DNA from: Sipunculus nudus
Taxonomy: Eukaryota; Annelida; Sipuncula; Golfingiida; Sipunculidae
Assembly: GCA_026874595.1 (NCBI GenBank)
Contig: CM049316.1
Coordinates: 43,603,695-43,667,694 of the forward strand
Length of the DNA: 64,000 nt
Direction: 5' to 3'
Shown one piece after another: positions 1 to 12,000 of this stretch (its first letter is position 1; each line of letters starts with the position of its first letter). Made by a program: the position numbers and the translations under genes. Below the pieces are notes generated by a model. The model did no database searches, was not told where the DNA came from, and saw only the letters and a list, made by a program, of their open reading frames with translations.

Positions 1-679
1 TCTATATATAAGTATAAAGTATATTATCACGCTGATGGTTTGCTGATTTTTTTACAATACAGGTAACCAAATTTAATATTAAAAGAGAAAAAAAAATAAA
101 AAAAAATGAAAATATACCCGGAGTATCTTGCACCAGGTACAGGTACTTTAGTTCCAGGTACAGGTACAAGGTACTTCCAACTCATGACTGGCGGGTACAG
201 GTACTCTGAAATCTGTACCTAGGCACAGGTACAGGTACAAGTACCTGGCCCCAACCCTGATGTGCATACATATTAATGAACTGTTAGTAATTCCTGGTAA
301 GAGAGGTTCTTACAGTACCTCTGTGATGGATGTATGACCTTGTCTATCTACTTGCTGTTCGTAAACATGGCACACGTGGCAAAGTTAACAAACAATATCC
401 ATGTGGTTGGTTACATATATATGTGTGCAAGTTGAAAGGTCACTATTTGTAAAACACCAGTTTCAAAACTCTGGTTCGATTGACTTCCACTAAATGCCCT
501 TATTGAATTTGTTTTATTATTTTGGACCCCCTCAGGTTATAAACACATGGATATTTAAAAAACTGTGGGCAGTGGGAGCGGCACTTTCTGGCCCCTTTTA
601 ATAAAAGGTTCCATGGGATAATCTTTGATTAATTATAATAGACATAAGATATCCAAATAAGATTAAGATAACATGCATG

Positions 680-738
<59 letters not shown>

Positions 739-781
739 CTCCTGATTGCTGAATAGCTCTATTTGTATTGTTTATTTTCAG
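1..781. repeat. Flank before CDYL coding exon 1: GGTACA-rich repeat and (TA)n
   Basis: No coding exon is recognisable here. Positions about 130-245 hold an irregular short repeat of CAGGTACAGGTAC-type words. Positions 682-734 are an uninterrupted (AT)n microsatellite. The last bases (771-781) form a pyrimidine-rich 3' splice site ending TTTTCAG. I therefore read 782 onward as an exon and this stretch as intron or upstream flank of the CDYL-type gene. Short ORFs over the (AT)n tract (poly-Tyr/Ile) are artefacts. Confidence 0.6.
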
Positions 782-827
782 ATCTGTAATCAACAGTGAA
801 AGTTGACGGAACAAGGGTAATCTTGTC

Positions 828-1890
828 ATGGCAGCTGAGCCCAAGCAACCTCAGAAAGAGCAAACTGGACGACGAAACACAATTACCAACAGCAGAGTAA
901 CAAAATCTAAAAGCAAGGGAAAAATCCCTTCGCTGTTTAGTCCTATAGCAACAAAAACTCGCAGCCGCAGTCTCCCAAATGCCAAAGTCTCATTCACTAA
1001 ATCATCTCCTAAAAATGGGTCTCCAGATAGTGTGACATCTAGTAAACACAGTGATTTTGTGTATTACACTGGAAACTCTCCTGCAAAACAAGACAGAACC
1101 AAGGCCTTGGCTAAGCGATCAGCAGTAGCAGTTACTGATATTAAAAAGATTTTGATACCTTTACAGAAAAAGACTTCAAGAGTAGTCATTAAGAAAGATG
1201 TTGGTGCAAGTGTTGCCAAATATTTAGCTAAAAAGCAGTCGGTTCGGCTTAACACAGTGAAAAATGCCCTGACCAAAAATAAACCAGTTAGGACAGGAGC
1301 TAAAACTAAGACACTGTTGTCTGATACCAAAAATAAGCTAGCTGTAAATAAGAAGATAGGAGAACAGAAAGTACACAAAGCTACGAGAACACGAATTAAG
1401 AAGTGTCCTAATGGTCCCCAAAAGAAAGCGGGAATCTCAAAAAAAGTGCCAAATCTACAAAAAAATGACAAAACATCAAAAGGTGCTGATAAACTGGTTA
1501 AAACAGAGACAGGTTCTGTCGCAGAGGGGAACAAGCAAAGCAAGGCAGCCAAGTCAAAACAAGATAAAGGTGTCCAGGGTAACACTAAACTGAAAAGTCC
1601 AAATAAAGTCAAGAGAGAAACTAAGGAATCTAGTCAGGGAACCAAGCCGCAAGATAATAGCAACAAAGAGAAGAAGAAACGCAAGCGTGAGAGTGCCAGT
1701 GATGATGATGATGAAAATATTCGTTATGCCTTTGCTGAGGGGTTTGATCCTGATACATGTCTCAAACCAAAAAAGAGAAAAAGTGACTCCCCAAATGGCT
1801 CTGTGGTTAACAGCAGAACAACCACGTCACCACACAAGTCACCACGTAAATTGCTACTAAAGGACTCTGTAAGGCCTAAAGGAACACCAG
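828..1890 (+). other. CDYL: CDYL coding exon 1: long basic low-complexity region
   Basis: This exon encodes residues 1-354, dominated by Lys, Ser and Thr, with many KKxK-type clusters that could act as nuclear localisation signals. The donor is CAG|GTTTGT after 1890 (phase 1). Reading past the donor gives a further 34 residues to a stop at 1994; I regard that as intron read-through, because joining to 2687 restores a Gly codon and an uninterrupted frame. The corresponding vertebrate region links chromodomain and crotonase domain and is also poorly conserved. Confidence 0.8.
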
Positions 1891-4800
1891 GTTTGTATCC
1901 TTTTGATTTTTTACTGTGTTTAAGCCACAGACAAATTGCACAAATCAGGAGTTATGCAAAACCAAGTTGGCTTAAACAGTTTACTTTTACCTGAACTAAA
2001 GTGCAGTAAAATGTAAGCAGTTTTCAAATACAAGGACACACTACAAATCACAGTGTTATGTACCGTTATATATTCATTTTGTATATAACATTTTTTTTTC
2101 CCGGAACTGAGACTTATAAAATAATAAATATTAAAAGCTATCACTTGTCTCACAAGATGTTTGAAAATTTAAACAAATATATTGTTACCCGCTTCTGTTG
2201 CTCATAGGTAGGGGCCAGGAGGTTGTGAGATCAATCTCAGCTGAGTCGATGAGAATTTCATGGTTGGTCCCCACCCAGGGTGAGCGCTCTGCGGGCTTAA
2301 TGGGAAGGTTCCCCCCATGGCTGTGTATCACTCACAAGCAAGTGCAATTTTGGGGGGTTCCCCAGTGTTATGACTCTGCAGTGGGGATGATTACACACCC
2401 AGGACCCACAGATGCAGTAGACACTGGGCCTGGATGACACCAGGATACAAAATTAATCAGAATAAGCAAGCAAGTGCTACCACCCTGTCAAATAGTCCCA
2501 AACAAAATGGATTTCTTCAGATGTACATGTATACTTAGATTAAGAATTAGATAAGACACAAAAAAAATGGAGGCGGAAACATCGACCAAAAAATATCTTT
2601 AAATAAAATCTTAGTTATGGTATATTGCATTACTTTAAATTCTTTAAACAGTTTCATATGCTATATTTTATGTTTAATGTCTTCAGGAGTCAGTAGCCCA
2701 AAGTCAAAGCAATTCCTGCCACTGGCGAGTCCACCTAACGGGCCGAAACCAGCATCACCAGCAACTGCCATAAATGATGCGGCAGTGATCCCCAGTGCAG
2801 AGTCAGTCTCACCACCACAGCCGCTGTCTCCATGTGCCTTTTATTCACGCTGCCAAGCCAGCCCCGGCAGCAGACAGGAATGGAGCTCAAATACGACAGT
2901 GCCTGTGTTACCCATAATCCCCACCAGCCCACCGCTTACGTCCTATTCATCGCAATTAAAGGACTTGCCAAATAAGCTTCAGGCCAACAGGGCAATCAGG
3001 CGCAAAAGGACAGCCTCTGGGTCCAGCATGGATGAAGAGATACTGGAACGAAGGTCCAGTGTCCGACAGAGTGAAAGAGTGTTCAAGTACAAAGAGATAA
3101 TCGTCAAAAAATGCCAGGCCTACACACAGATCTGGTTGTTCACAAACACAAAATTAAAAAATGCCCTCAGTCCTAAGGTAAGCCTATACTGTCTCTGGGG
3201 ATCTTGTTCAAGTTGTAATTTAATGCAAAATTAGAATGACTCTCATTAGAGTGCATACCTCTGCAAAGGTGAAACAATCCTATTGGATCCATCCCTTTAT
3301 TGGAATCTGCACCAAAATTTAATAGAGACTTAGGGGCTGGCCCTATACTGCCACAGAGGTATGTGGAAATTGGTTCAGATGTTTTGTGCATTATCCTGGG
3401 CCTGGACAGCTGAGTGGTAAAACGCTTGGCTATCTCCGCTGGCGACCCGGGTTCGATCCCCGGCGTGGCTATGAGAGTGGGTTGTAGTTGCCCGTCCAAG
3501 GCCGGTGGTTTTCTCCGGGTACTCCGGTTTCCTCCACCTCTGCAGACTACCGAACGCCATCACCGGAGCCATGGAGAGTGCCACGATTAGTTATTATAAC
3601 TATTTGTACAATCCATGTAAAATAACTAAGTTTATATACACTTTGTTGGCAGGATATATAATGATCCTAAGCACTACCCTAGGATCATTATATATCCTGC
3701 CAACAAAGTGAACAAACATACAACAGGAACAGATGATAACATAATCTCTGTTGCGGGTATTATATAAACATTTTAAAGCATGTTTTATTGAGGCTGATTT
3801 TAATGAAATAAAATTCTTTAAAAAAATTATTTGGTTTTTGTCACAACAATTTTGTAAAAGAAAAAAACTGGCCTAAGCTCATTTTCAGCTGATGTAAGTA
3901 AAAACAGATTTTTCACCTTTAGCAGAACTTGGTTTATTACTGATGTGTGAAGAAAGAAAACCAGAGAATGTTAGTTCTACATATTTCACTGCACCTGACA
4001 AATTCACATGAGCTGTAATCATTCTCATGTGTCCATTGTCCATCTCCAAACTGACTGTTAACAGTGCCCAGACTTTTTAGACCTTGCTTTAATTTTACGG
4101 AATATTAGAAACTTAGAAAATACACTTCATTATATGTTTAGGTCTGCAAAATTGGAAGTAAGATTATATCTTTCATTAATCCTAAATTTACAGAATATTA
4201 GCAACTTAGAAAATACACTTTATTATGTTTAGGTCTGCAAATTGTAAGTAAGATTATATCTTTCATTAATCAGATTAAACATGTTTTCTTGTATATAAAG
4301 AAAATACTCTTGTCTTCAGAAAACACAGAAATGAAGAATGTGGACATTGACTTGAAATTGGAGTACTAGACTTGACTTAAAAGACTAGCACTCATACTTG
4401 CACTGTAACTTGCCTGAGCTGACTATAACAATGTCTTTTCAGCAATTTTTCTTGTCTTTTAGGTACTGGAGGAGCTTACTCAGGCTTTGCACAATGCCAA
4501 GTTTGATGACAGTCGCTTGGTGATGCTGTGTGGTCATGGCAGCGTGTTTTGCTCAGGGATAGACCTACACTTTCTGTTATCAGATGACAGACACAAGGCA
4601 GCAAAAACAATGGCAGACTCTCTCAGGTTAGTTCACAGTGACTAAAACTCAAAGTAGCAAAAACAAGGGCAGACTCTCTCAGGTTAGTTCACAGTGACTA
4701 AAACTCAAAGTAGCAAAAACAATGGCAGACTCTCTCAGGTTAGTTCACAGTGACTAAAACTCAAAGTAGCAAAAACAAGGGCAGACTCTCTCAGGTTAGT

Positions 4801-7800
4801 TCACAGTGACTAAAACTCAAAGTAGCAAAAACAATGACAGACTCTCTCAGGTTAGTTCACAGTGACTAAAACTCAAAGTAGCAAAAACAAGGGCAGATTC
4901 TCTCAGGTTAGTTCACAGTGACTTAAACTCAAAGTAGCAAAAACAAGGGCAGACTCTCTCAGGTTAGTTCACAGTGACTAAAACTCAAAGTAGCAAAAAC
5001 AAGGGCAGACTCTCTCAGGTTCATTCACAGGTACTAAAACTCAAGGCAACAAAAACAATGACAGACTCTCTCAGGTTCATTCACAGTTACTAAAACTCAA
5101 GGCAACAAAAACAATGACAGACTCTCTCAGATTAGTTCACAGTCACTAAAACTCAAGGCAGCAAACACAATGACAGATTAGGGTTAGTTCACCCTCACCC
5201 TATCCACACATTTGAAACATTTGTGCAGGTCAACTACATCAAATTTTGACCCAAAAATATTTTGTGTATTCACAGACAGGGGTATAAGGAGTTTTCAGGT
5301 GGTGCCTTACTCTGTGCTCAAGCCCAAGCTATAATTCCAAGATAATTGCTGCCTTATTCTGAGCTTGAAAACCCATTATGAGTTTAACATAAACAGCAGT
5401 ACAACATAGTCGTCAGTAAACCAGATTTTGTCTTTTTGTGTTGTCACCAAATAATACTGTAAAACTCAAAATTATAACTGCAAAAGGGACCTCAGTAAAA
5501 TGTTTGCATTTCTGAAGAAGATCTTTGTTATAAGCCAAAATATATGGCCATACCATAGTCAATTTTAGTGCTCTGTATGCCTTATTCTGTGGAATATCTG
5601 ATTAATGTTATTCACCAAACTGTAAATGACTGGAGAATAATACATTTTGTTATGCCATAATTTGTGCAGCAATTTTAAAAAAATAAGTAAATGTTTTCTC
5701 AGTCCTTTGTGGTTGCATAACCAAGGTTAAGGTGACCTTTTATGGTCCCAAAGAATGCATTCGAAATGATAAAAAGGATATCCCTGCTATTTTGAGGTTT
5801 AAACAAATAATAAAAAACATAATTTAAAAAAGCGTCTGATATGGTGGCGCAAATCCTGCACGGAAGATAGTGATATGGAATTTTAATTAAACCTGTGTTA
5901 TTCCTGGGAGCTTTTTAACTGGATATTTAAAAATGCCCTGAACATTGTGGTATTGCTGTACTTGACTATAAACATAACAAACAACCATGCCCCCTCCCCA
6001 ATGATGTACGTTGGTTTATGGACACTTTTCAGGGAAATGGCACTTGGCGTTACGTCATTGTTGCCTGTGACATAACTCATCACGCTCGACAGATGGCCAC
6101 ATAGTCACATGCAACAAGTGCAAATGGTTAAATGTACAATAAAAACCCATAAAACATTCATTCCAGGGTTATTTACGCTTGGATTTACACCAAAATTTAA
6201 CTTCATGGACACTTTTACAATACCAACCTATGTGATAAATTTCAATAAGATCCCTTATACCGTTTCCAGATATCGTCCAGACACACACACACACACACAT
6301 AATTGAGTAAAAACAATTACCCTCACTTCACACAGGGTTAATTACGGTAGAAGAAGGGGCAAAAAAATGTGGTATTTAAATGGTCCCTTAACACAGTTGA
6401 AATAGGGAAGAATTTTAATATACATGCAAGTTTAACGTGTGCACAATTTGTGGGAAATAATATGTTATTCCTTTTTTTCCCAGGGCATTCATCAATGTAC
6501 TCTTAGCATATCCCAAGCCAATAGTAGCAGTGGTGAACGGACCAGCAGTAGGAGCCGGGGTGGCCATTTTACCCCTCTGCGATGTGGTGTATGCAAGTGA
6601 CAAGGCCACATTCCACATGCCGTACACATCCCTAGCTCAGACTCCAGAAGGATGCAGCTCTTACCTGTTTCCTCACGCTCTCGGAATGGCAATGGTAAGA
6701 TAAACACCAGGACCTATCTATATTGCATATCACCAAGGAGTTCCCATCAATAATTATACATCTGCTGGGATTTAAAATAAAATCAACACCGTGCCTTGCA
6801 AAGAATTTAAATAAAACAGTTTATTTCACATATGGGATTCTATCTTGTCGCAACATGTTGACTGAAGTGACATGGTCAAAGAAAACCTTGTGGTAGATGT
6901 TGACTTGATGTTTGTTACTATAAATTTGTAAGATACATTTTCCCAAAATTCATTAATTTGAAAAAAAATTGTGGTTGCTTTTTTCTTTGCAAGGGTTTAA
7001 ATTTTACAATACTCATGAATGGGAATAAACGTGAATATAAAACCCATTGGAATAAGATGCTCCAGCAAGTATGAACAAGAGGGGGTGAAACATCTGCTCA
7101 AACAAATTAGTTATCACAACTGTGAAAACAGAGGGCTGTTAATCAGCAACATAATCTGTGCATGGTATTGAAACTGGTTTCATGCACACATGCATTAATT
7201 ATTTGTAAGATATGCAGTTATCACTATTGCTATTTGAATGTGACACAGGTCATAATATGACTGTAACAGAAATCAGTGAGGTTTTTTGGGGGAATTTATT
7301 CTTGTTTTATAATAAAAACAAACACTGCTGTATTTATATTTTATAAGTTCTGGTGCAAACACAAAAATGAACCCTGTAACTTTCAAAATCAAATTATGAT
7401 CAAAATTTAACCTTGCGAATATAAAACCAACCAAAGTGTATATTATTCTCTGGTGCCACATTCCTCAAACTCTTTAATCTTGGTCACATTATTAAACAGA
7501 AATAATCCTTTAGTAGAATATATTGTAACTTATCCTACACAATTCGATTTACAACAAGATGATTGAAATTAAATTGTATTGTAGTGACACCTATTGACCA
7601 TACTTTGTACTAATAAAACAGTGTCTGCCAAGTCTGGATATTGCATGGCAATTTAGTGTGAACAAGAATAATAACTGAAAAGCAAAACATTACTCCTAAC
7701 TTGTGTAAGAAATTTAGGATTGTAAATATGTTTCTTTAATAGTTTGGACATTTGCCTTTCTGATAGAATGTTTAATTTGGAAAAATAAGGTCACTCATTT

Positions 7801-9019
7801 GATGATAAATTGCTATCTGAAAATGTTGTAATACAGATACACAAATAGTTGATTCCTGTTAATTTGAATATGTGGGAGAATGTTTTTTTATCTTTCTCAG
7901 GCAAATGAGCTGTTACTTAGTGGACGTAAGATGACAGCGATTGAGGCGTCTCAGGTCGGGCTAGTGTCACAGGTGTTCTGGCCGACAAGTATGATGCAAG
8001 AGGTCATTCCAAGGCTGGAGAACATTGCTAAGCACTCTGCCAGGGTAAACTCAACTCTAACATATACTGTATCTCCAATGCAGGGGTCATATTAATGCCT
8101 TTCCACCTGTCTCAGACAGGCAAACACATGCACGGAAAGGCATCTTTCATTTTGTACCAGTGACTTGGAAAGGTGAACATTAGTAACTGATAAGTAGTAA
8201 CATAAAAATGAAATATTTTACTCCTTATATTTCCCATATTTTCCTATAAAAAGGGTGTTTAATTTCATATACATAATGGCATGTAGGCTCTCATCTCCTA
8301 TATTTTCCTGTTTTGTTTTCATCGCACAAGCATTTTTCTGAGATGATAGTGTTACTATTGGACTTATTCAGTTTCTTTTTGCATGCAAATGTGCATGTAA
8401 GATGGCAATATCAGGTTTACATGGAGCAAAGTGTGACTTTACATTTGCTTTGATGGTAGGATGCATCTTTAGTGGAAAGGCAGTGTTTCCTGTGGAAAGG
8501 CAAACCTGTATTATTGCATTTCCATTGGAAAGGTTAAAATTTCAAACTATTATGATCCCTACAATGCATATGTGTCTGATTTTAAGGATTTGTTTAACAG
8601 TTTATTTATTAAGTAAAGATCATTATAATTTCAGTTTTACCTCTGACAGTACCAATTATATATTTACTGTTGCTGGTTGGTTTTTAATTTGGTTGGCTGT
8701 TTGGTTTGTTTGTCTGCGGGCTACTTTATTCAAAAGTTTTGAAACTGTATAAATATATTTTAGAATTTCAAATTTATAACAGTCACAGATTTATTCCTAA
8801 ATTGTTAGCAGGATTTAGTTAATTTCTGTAACATATCTTTGTATTCTCTGGGGTTTTTTTCAGGCACTTGAAGCAAGTAAGATTTTGATCCGCAATCATC
8901 AGAGACAGAAGCTGGAGATTACAAACCGCAATGAATGTCAATGGCTACAAGAACAGTGGGCAACATCTGAATGTCAGCGGGCAATCAAAGCATACCTCGA
9001 CAAAGAACTAGACTTGTGA
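828..9019 (+). CDS. CDYL: Chromodomain Y-like protein (CDYL/CDYL2-type), six coding exons
   Basis: Coding exons: 828-1890, 2687-3177, 4463-4626, 6484-6694, 7901-8044 and 8864-9019. All introns are GT-AG and all phases close, giving 742 residues. Residues 1-500 are Lys/Ser-rich, basic and low in complexity, with an acidic DDDDE run. Residues about 500-742 form a crotonase-fold domain of the CDY/CDYL family: oxyanion-hole motif GSVFCSGID (544-552), NGPAVGAG (591-598) and TPEGCSS (626-632). Known for the family: nuclear co-repressor that binds HDAC1/2 and hydrates crotonyl-CoA, lowering histone crotonylation. The start at 828 is chosen because all three frames after the acceptor at 781 hit stops before this ATG. 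As read, the chromodomain is absent; it may be encoded by an alternative upstream exon outside the window. ATTAAA words at about 9069-9087 could be poly(A) signals. CDYL versus CDYL2 cannot be resolved. Confidence 0.9.
2197..2475 (+). mobile_element. SINE-like repeat in CDYL intron 1
   Basis: A GC-richer block inside an AT-rich intron. It starts with a tRNA-like head in which GTGAGATCAATCTC resembles a degenerate box B, continues with a body containing C-rich and G-rich runs, and ends near an A-rich tail. No protein is encoded. It may share its body type with the block at 24850-25090 (G-run near CCCC, GGGTTAC words), but similarity is only partial by eye. Family name unknown. Confidence 0.45.
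3398..3638 (+). mobile_element. tRNA-derived SINE in CDYL intron 2
   Basis: Pol III promoter elements are clear: box A-like AGCTGAGTGGT (about 3408-3418) and near-perfect box B GGTTCGATCCC (about 3450-3460). A conserved body follows with TTTCTCCGGGTACTCCGG and TTTCCTCCACCTCTGCAGAC, then a tail ATCCATGTAAAATAACTAAG. The same body and tail recur at 27254-27475 in TRAF7 intron 14 flank, where box B is deleted. The head does not fold into a complete cloverleaf with a paired acceptor stem, so this is a SINE and not a tRNA gene. Confidence 0.75.
3639..3710. repeat. Perfect 31-bp inverted repeat with 10-nt spacer
   Basis: Arms at 3639-3669 and 3680-3710 are exact reverse complements, beginning CACTTTGTTGGCAGG and ending with GTG. 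The spacer is AGCACTACCC-like. It lies directly at the 3' end of the SINE at 3398-3638. It could be a small fold-back element or a template-switch product. No coding content. Confidence 0.9.
4093..4275. repeat. 94-bp tandem duplication in CDYL intron 2
   Basis: A segment starting TTTACGGAATATTAG at 4093 is repeated from 4187 (TTTACAGAATATTAG) with a few substitutions and small gaps. The shared text includes TTAGGTCTGCAAA and GTAAGATTATATCTTTC. It lies about 190 bp upstream of the acceptor of coding exon 3. No function apparent. Confidence 0.8.
4463..9019 (+). other. CDYL: CDYL exons 3-6: crotonase-fold (enoyl-CoA hydratase-like) domain
   Basis: Exons 4463-4626, 6484-6694, 7901-8044 and 8864-9019 encode residues 519-742. 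The domain begins just upstream, at the end of exon 2 (FKYKEIIVKK...LKNALSPK). Family-typical blocks in order: SVFCSGID, PKPIVAVVNGPAVGAG, LPLCDVVYASDKA, PEGCSSYLFP, ANELLLSGRKMTA, GLVSQVFWP and a charged C-terminal helix. The position of the first catalytic Glu in hydratases is not Glu here (ILPLCD), as in CDYL proteins. Introns 3-5 hold a minisatellite, a (CA)n at about 6282-6299 and otherwise no recognised feature (5185-6483, 6695-7900, 8045-8863). Confidence 0.9.
4595..5180 (+). repeat. 56-bp minisatellite spanning the CDYL exon 3 donor
   Basis: The end of coding exon 3 (AACAATGGCAGACTCTCTCAG) and the start of its intron (GTTAGTTCACAG) form the first unit of a tandem array with a 56-bp period. 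The words CTCTCAG end at 4626, 4682, 4738, 4794, 4850, 4906, 4962, 5018, 5074 and 5130. Nine of the ten are followed by GT (GTTAGT or GTTCAT). Every inserted unit has a TGA just after the donor copy, and 56 is not a multiple of 3, so use of a downstream donor would add stop codons. Confidence 0.95.
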
Positions 9020-12000
9020 CAAAGCTATACTGTTCCTCAAGAATATTAACAGAAAAATTGTCAGAATGAAATTAAATTAAATTAAATGGTAAGGTACTTA
9101 GCTTCAGCTCTCCTGGTTCACTCTTAAATATTGCCAATTCTAAAATGTTATAAAAATTTATTGAAAAAAAAATTCTTTAAAATGTAGTTGTATTTCTGGA
9201 AGTCACTCAATTAGTCAAAATTATGGTTATCAGCATCTCTTGCAGACATGGTGCAATATGATTTTACCTGTATATCTGAAACTCCAGGTCTTTTTACATG
9301 TTCCTATGGCCATACTCAGAAATCCTAGGAATGCTTCTATTGCCTCAAGGTACTGTAGTTGGCTTAATATTTGCAGGGTTAAATTTCCACAACTGTCAGA
9401 TTTAAAGTCTCACCATGCACTTACCTACACAGAGTATATCCATTTTTACATTGATTATTAAATTGCAGTAATAATCTTTCATTGAGTTTAGAGTACCTTA
9501 ATATAATTCCAAAGCAGTATAATACTAAGATCTCAGTCACATATTGCATGCGCACAGAACTGAGTCGGGATGAAAAAATGTGCTGAATACATCGGTGCCT
9601 CTCTGGAAGATCATACGTGTCCAGTTTTTGGTCTAAAAATATGATATATGATCTCAGATTCAGTGCACTGGGGATGTAGAAATGGGTGTGTATAATACAC
9701 ACGTGCACTGTTATTGAACACTGGTTAATTTCCTCACATTAATAGAACATTCACTTCATCACATCATTAGGATATTTTCATGGTCTGCCTGCCCTTGAAA
9801 GCTTTCACATCATCTAAATTTACAATGAGTTTGATGCAGATAGTTTTATGACAGTCTCTTTGAATACTAAAATATCCAGGTGGTATAGTTTTATCCAAGC
9901 TTACCAAATGTTTGATGTATTCCTGCATGATATGAGGCAATATTGAAAATAATGGCATTGTGCATGTACAGTGAATCCTGGTGACCTGGAAAATGTCAGT
10001 CCATTCATGGGACCTGGTTCACTGAAATGTTTGAACTGTTTTATAAACTAGGTTTAATTCATTTCCATGATTGATAGACTATGGACTGGGAGATTGAATT
10101 CTTCCTCTGTGTCCTGCTTAAATAATGCAACCAAACATTGGTGTGTGTCTGAAATACAGAGGTGTTCATATTAGGGAGGTTTTTAATTAAATCTGCATCT
10201 CACCAGTTGTGCATAGTGGATAGGTGTCTGTAATAGAGAAGTGCTTGCATTATAGAGGTTACTTACCTCAAAGTCTGCTTCCCACAGAACAGCTATATAC
10301 AAGTGCCTCTCCACAAATGTCTGGTCATCACCATTTTGATACTGTGTTTCTAATGTGTCTTTTCCAATTTTCACATCTGTAGTACGTAGTGCACAAAAAA
10401 ACTTTTCATGTATGCATGCTTCTCATGCACATAAAAAAAGGACCATCAAAACAGGTGGGAGGGTGATTCAGATGATATATGCAGATATCAAAATTGACCA
10501 CATGTCCCAGTGGAGCCCTATGGTCAGGTCAATGGGGGCATCTTAAATATATTGGCAAATCCTTATTGACAACTTTCCTAATACAGAGAACCCCACCTTG
10601 CAACCACCCCCACTGTAACTACCATTTTTTTTGGTCCCAAATACATGATCCAGGTAACATAGAACTAATATGACCACCCCAACTACGACCACTTATGCGA
10701 AACCCCAAGGTGGTCATAATTGTGGTGATCTACTGTATAAATAAGAGGCATTGGAAAGGTCTGGCAGAAAATCTTACTCATTGAAACAGATTAAATGTAT
10801 TGCACATCACTGAGCATGCAGACACGTGGGGGCAGATATGGTTTGTGGACACATGGAAACCTGTCCTAGAGCAGAAATGTGTTTCATGCCAGTACAGGTG
10901 ACAATTTTTTTTATTCACATTGGCAAGGTACGAAACATAAGAAGTATTATACATTCTAGGTAAATGTAGGCATAGATGATTCAAAATATATAGCTCCCTT
11001 TAGCATGCACTATATCTTCTGAACAGCTGTCCCTGGAGAGTATACACATGTTTAGGGGTAAAAAACTATGACAGAGTGAGTTACAGATTGTAGATACAGC
11101 AGATTGTAAACTTATGTGTACAGATAAATTATTGTTTGTTGCACTGTCTTACACAAATGTTGATACATTGTTTATAGTCTATATTGTACAGTCTTGCAGG
11201 TTATGCAGTTTAAGTTATGATGTGAACAAACAGTTTGAAATATTAGCTTATATATTGTAGTTTGCTGTCATGAGCCATTATGACTTTAATCATATATGTT
11301 CTGTCATTTTGATGGAAGTGTGTTATTTGTGAAAATATTGTACCCTTTTTGCAGAAAACTTGCGGAATGAATTCTTACTGCATAATTGGGTTCACCCATG
11401 GTATCTCATAATATAGTATCGCCTTATGAATTTTGTTTGATAGATGAACTGAATAATTCATCCTCTGATGAATATTCATTGGCTGCAGGTTGATTAAGTT
11501 CATTAAGATGGACAAAGACAAATACCATTTTATCAGCCATATTGCCCAGGTGTGTTTTAGTTAATTCTGATTGCATATCAGTAGGTTTCAGTTTGTGTCC
11601 AAAAGTTCATATCATAAAAATGAAAGTCGGCAAGTATTTTCTAGGACTGTTGATGGTTTTAGGAAGTCATGTTTTTAGTTGTTTCTTAATTCTTCCCTTG
11701 CTGGACAGTCAGGAGCAGACTGGCCTATAATAGGTAACTGGGAAACTTTCTCGGTGGGCCTATGGTCTAAACAATATATTTATGATTGTGAGCCAATGGT
11801 ATGAACTAATATTGATGCCAGTGGGCCATGGTGTTAAATTTTGACCCAGTGAACTGAATGAAATGATTAATGTTGTATTTGGAGACTCGCGTTTAACAGT
11901 GCAGAACAAATTGGATATTTTTCCTGCATACATTGGATTCTTTTTTGTGTTTAAAAATATAATTTTTGGCAACAATTGCTTATTAGATGAAAATGAGAAT

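Noticed and set aside
1064-1612. 182-aa minus-strand ORF
   Set aside because: It is antisense to the Lys-rich CDYL exon 1 and has the Phe/Leu-rich composition expected from reading that strand; no motif or splice support.
1891-1994. CDYL terminating at 1994 as a short isoform
   Set aside because: The CAG|GTTTGT donor and the in-frame join to 2687 favour splicing; the extra residues look like intron read-through, though an intron-retained isoform cannot be excluded.
3398-3470. tRNA gene
   Set aside because: Box A and box B are good, but the acceptor stem does not pair and a SINE body follows; a second copy at 27254 confirms a dispersed repeat.
4595-5180. CRISPR-like array
   Set aside because: Units are contiguous without unique spacers and lie at an exon border in a eukaryotic gene; it is a minisatellite.
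11465-11500. CTGATGA as a second hammerhead core
   Set aside because: No GAAA with pairing stems follows within a suitable distance and stem I cannot form.
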